Source: Acidobacteriota bacterium (GTDB lineage: Bacteria; Acidobacteriota; Thermoanaerobaculia; Gp7-AA8). From it: a stretch of DNA of 6,931 nucleotides. Shown here piece after piece: positions 5,539 through 6,931 of this stretch; position 1 is the stretch's first letter, and each line of letters begins with the position of its first letter. Location: positions 1,658-8,588 of the forward strand of contig QHVX01000094.1 of the NCBI GenBank assembly GCA_003222375.1, read 5' to 3'. The position numbers and the translations under genes are program-made. The notes beneath the pieces were generated by a model that worked only from the letters and a program-made list of their open reading frames with translations, made no database searches and was not told where the DNA came from.

Positions 5539-6836
5539 TCCGTCGCGCGATCGCGGCGGTCATCCGCGTCACCGCTCGCATTTTTTTTCGAAGGATCGAA
5601 GTTGCCGGCTCCGATCGCGTTCCCGATTCGCCAGTGATCTTCGCTGTCAATCATCCGAACGCGCTCATCGATCCCCTTTTCCTGCTCTGCTTTGCTCCGC
5701 GACCGGTTTCATTTCTTGCCAAAGCGCCACTTTTTCGGACGCCGCTGATCCGATGGTTCGTTCGGGCATTCGATTCGATTCCCGTCTATCGCAAACAGGA
5801 CAATGTCTCGACTGCTGGAAATCGCGAGACGTTTGCTCAGTCGAGAGCGGTTCTGCAGCGCGGTGGCGCGATCGCGATCTTCCCGGAAGGGACGACGCAC
5901 AGCGATCCTCGCTTGCGCGAGCTCAAGACCGGCGCCGCCCGCATCGCCCTCGGCGCTTCGATTCGCGTGTCGATTGTTCCGGCCGGCTTGTACTACACGG
6001 CCAAGCAGACGTTTCGGAGCTCGGCGCTCGCGTATTTTGGTACGCCGATCGCGGTCGAACCGGAACCCGTCGACGCAAATGGTGAACCTCAGTCCCAGTC
6101 GGTCGAGCGCTTGACCGAAAAGATCGAGCGCGCGTTAGCGGAGGTCACGCTGCAGGCGGATTCGCATGCGGCGTTGGAGTTGATCGCGCGTGCGGAGCGG
6201 ATTTTCTCAGCAGGAGAGCAGCGCGATCTGGCGGGTGAGTTGGAGTTGCGCCGTCAGTTTGTGGCCGGTTATCGGTACTTGAGTGAACGTGATCCTGCGC
6301 GACTTGCGCGCCTCGAATCCGACGTCGCCAGAATGGATGCCGAAGTCGCGCCGAACGTGACGATCGACGCCGCGACGATCCTTCAGTTGATTTTTCTTCC
6401 GATCGCGATCGTCGGCGCCGCCATTCATTGGCCGATCTACCGGCTGATCGGTTTGCTTGCGAACCATTTCTCGCGCAAAGAAGACGAGCTCATTGCGACA
6501 TTGAAAGTCGTCGGCGGGCTTGTGCTGTACCCGTTGTTCTGGATCGGCCTCGCGATCCTCGCCGGCAGATTTCGCGCCGCGTACGCGGTCGCTGTTCTGA
6601 TCGGGCTGCCGATTCTCGGCTACATCTCGCTGGTGACGCTGGAGACTCTCGACGAGATGATCGGGCATCTTCGCGCGACGCGGCACCGCAATCTCGATCC
6701 GCAGCGAAAAGCGCTTCGCGATGAGATTCTCGCGGTGGCCGCCGAGATCAGCGCGACGTCGCCGTCGTCGTCGGCTGCCTCTTCTTCATCATCACCAACT
6801 GCCGCTGCAGATTCATCATCATCAGAGCGAAGATGA
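5535..6836 (+). CDS. PlsC-type lysolipid/glycerophosphate acyltransferase with C-terminal membrane domain
   Basis: The protein has 433 residues. Residues about 20-200 form the LPLAT/PlsC fold: NHPNALIDP with catalytic H40 and D46, FPEGTTHSDPRL (116-127) with E118, KTGAARIALGA (131-141) and IVPAGLYY (147-154). The His-Asp spacing is five residues (HX5D) rather than the classic HX4D, as in the NHPN.L.DP subgroup and yeast Gat1/Sct1-type GPATs. A charged helical stretch (190-270) leads to three predicted membrane helices at about 282-308, 323-343 and 348-367. The last 28 residues are serine-rich low complexity (14 Ser) and overlap an antisense gene. The family transfers fatty acyl groups to glycerol-3-phosphate or lysophospholipid at the membrane; the exact acceptor is not determinable. 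The start ATG overlaps the MFS stop by four bases; the same frame upstream of it is only a shadow of the MFS gene. Confidence 0.9.
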   Translation: MIRRAIAAVIRVTARIFFRRIEVAGSDRVPDSPVIFAVNHPNALIDPLFLLCFAPRPVSFLAKAPLFRTPLIRWFVRAFDSIPVYRKQDNVSTAGNRETFAQSRAVLQRGGAIAIFPEGTTHSDPRLRELKTGAARIALGASIRVSIVPAGLYYTAKQTFRSSALAYFGTPIAVEPEPVDANGEPQSQSVERLTEKIERALAEVTLQADSHAALELIARAERIFSAGEQRDLAGELELRRQFVAGYRYLSERDPARLARLESDVARMDAEVAPNVTIDAATILQLIFLPIAIVGAAIHWPIYRLIGLLANHFSRKEDELIATLKVVGGLVLYPLFWIGLAILAGRFRAAYAVAVLIGLPILGYISLVTLETLDEMIGHLRATRHRNLDPQRKALRDEILAVAAEISATSPSSSAASSSSSPTAAADSSSSERR

Positions 6837-6885
6837 GGATCATGAAGATGGCCGCGATGCGTGCGACCCAAATCCAGCGGTTCAT
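6748..6885 (-). CDS. Small single-span membrane protein (45 aa), unrecognised
   Basis: ATG at 6885 opens a 45-codon frame ending in TGA at 6748-6750. The sequence MNRWIWVARIAAIFMILIFA continues LMMMNLQRQLVMMKKRQ, then a Thr/Ser/Arg tail. Residues about 4-24 form one clear transmembrane helix, followed by a basic, probably cytoplasmic, tail. Seven of 45 residues are Met. Its ATG overlaps the TGA of the gene upstream on the same strand (ATGA, 6882-6885), the usual form of translational coupling, and a purine-rich AGAGAG lies about eight to thirteen bases ahead. It overlaps the acyltransferase 3' end tail-to-tail by 89 bases. I know no function for it. The hydrophobic segment, coupled start and sensible composition support a real gene over chance. 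Confidence 0.6.
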   Translation of the reverse strand: MNRWIWVARIAAIFMILIFALMMMNLQRQLVMMKKRQPTTTATSR

Positions 6886-6931
6886 CGCTTGACTCTCTCT
6901 GCGAATCGTCCCGCCCACTCGATTGCGTAGC
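6882..6931 (-). CDS. C-terminal end of an unidentified protein (5' part outside window)
   Basis: Only the last 15 codons are inside the window, ending YAIEWAGRFAERVKR and TGA at 6882-6884. The composition is protein-like, and the stop is interlocked with the start of the small membrane protein gene, so the two are probably one minus-strand operon. Too little is visible to name the product. Confidence 0.5.
   Translation of the reverse strand, partial: YAIEWAGRFAERVKR

Noticed and set aside
6882..6931. C-terminus of TsaE, suggested by the IEW triplet
   Set aside because: TsaE proteins usually continue for about 20 or more residues after their EWxER motif, whereas this protein ends within 12 residues; 15 residues are too few to decide.

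Overview
The window carries about 60% G+C DNA with tightly packed genes. Three things point to a Gram-negative, soil or Acidobacteriota-type bacterium: an Oar-like TonB-dependent receptor with an N-terminal carboxypeptidase-regulatory-like domain, EttA, and a Spinster-type MFS carrier. The phylum is an inference from gene style, not a proven assignment.

Layout. Positions 1-1934 (minus) hold the first 644 codons of a large TonB-dependent outer-membrane receptor that runs off the left edge; its frame is open throughout. A 154-base gap with a small inverted repeat separates it from ettA (2089-3765, minus), a complete ABC-F translation factor. Upstream of ettA, positions 3783-3865 form a long imperfect palindrome made of 7-base units. 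It abuts the C-terminal remnant of a SpoIIE/RsbU-type phosphatase (3863-4156, minus). That remnant lacks most of its catalytic domain and meets, out of frame, a short ORF with an N-terminal hydrophobic segment (4117-4254, minus).

On the plus strand, a Spinster-family MFS transporter (4267-5538) and a PlsC-type acyltransferase with C-terminal membrane helices (5535-6836) overlap by ATGA and look like a two-gene operon. Spinster proteins in animals move lysophospholipids or sphingosine-1-phosphate, and PlsC enzymes acylate lysolipids. The pair could therefore be a lysolipid import/flip and re-acylation module, a functional parallel to LplT-Aas. This is the most interesting hypothesis in the window.

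At the right edge, on the minus strand, a 45-residue single-span membrane protein (6748-6885) overlaps the stop of an upstream gene, also by ATGA. Only the last 15 codons of that upstream gene are visible. The small gene runs antisense into the 3' end of the acyltransferase, and the acyltransferase's odd serine-rich tail is encoded across the overlap.

No rRNA, tRNA, CRISPR array, transposase or classic intrinsic terminator was found.
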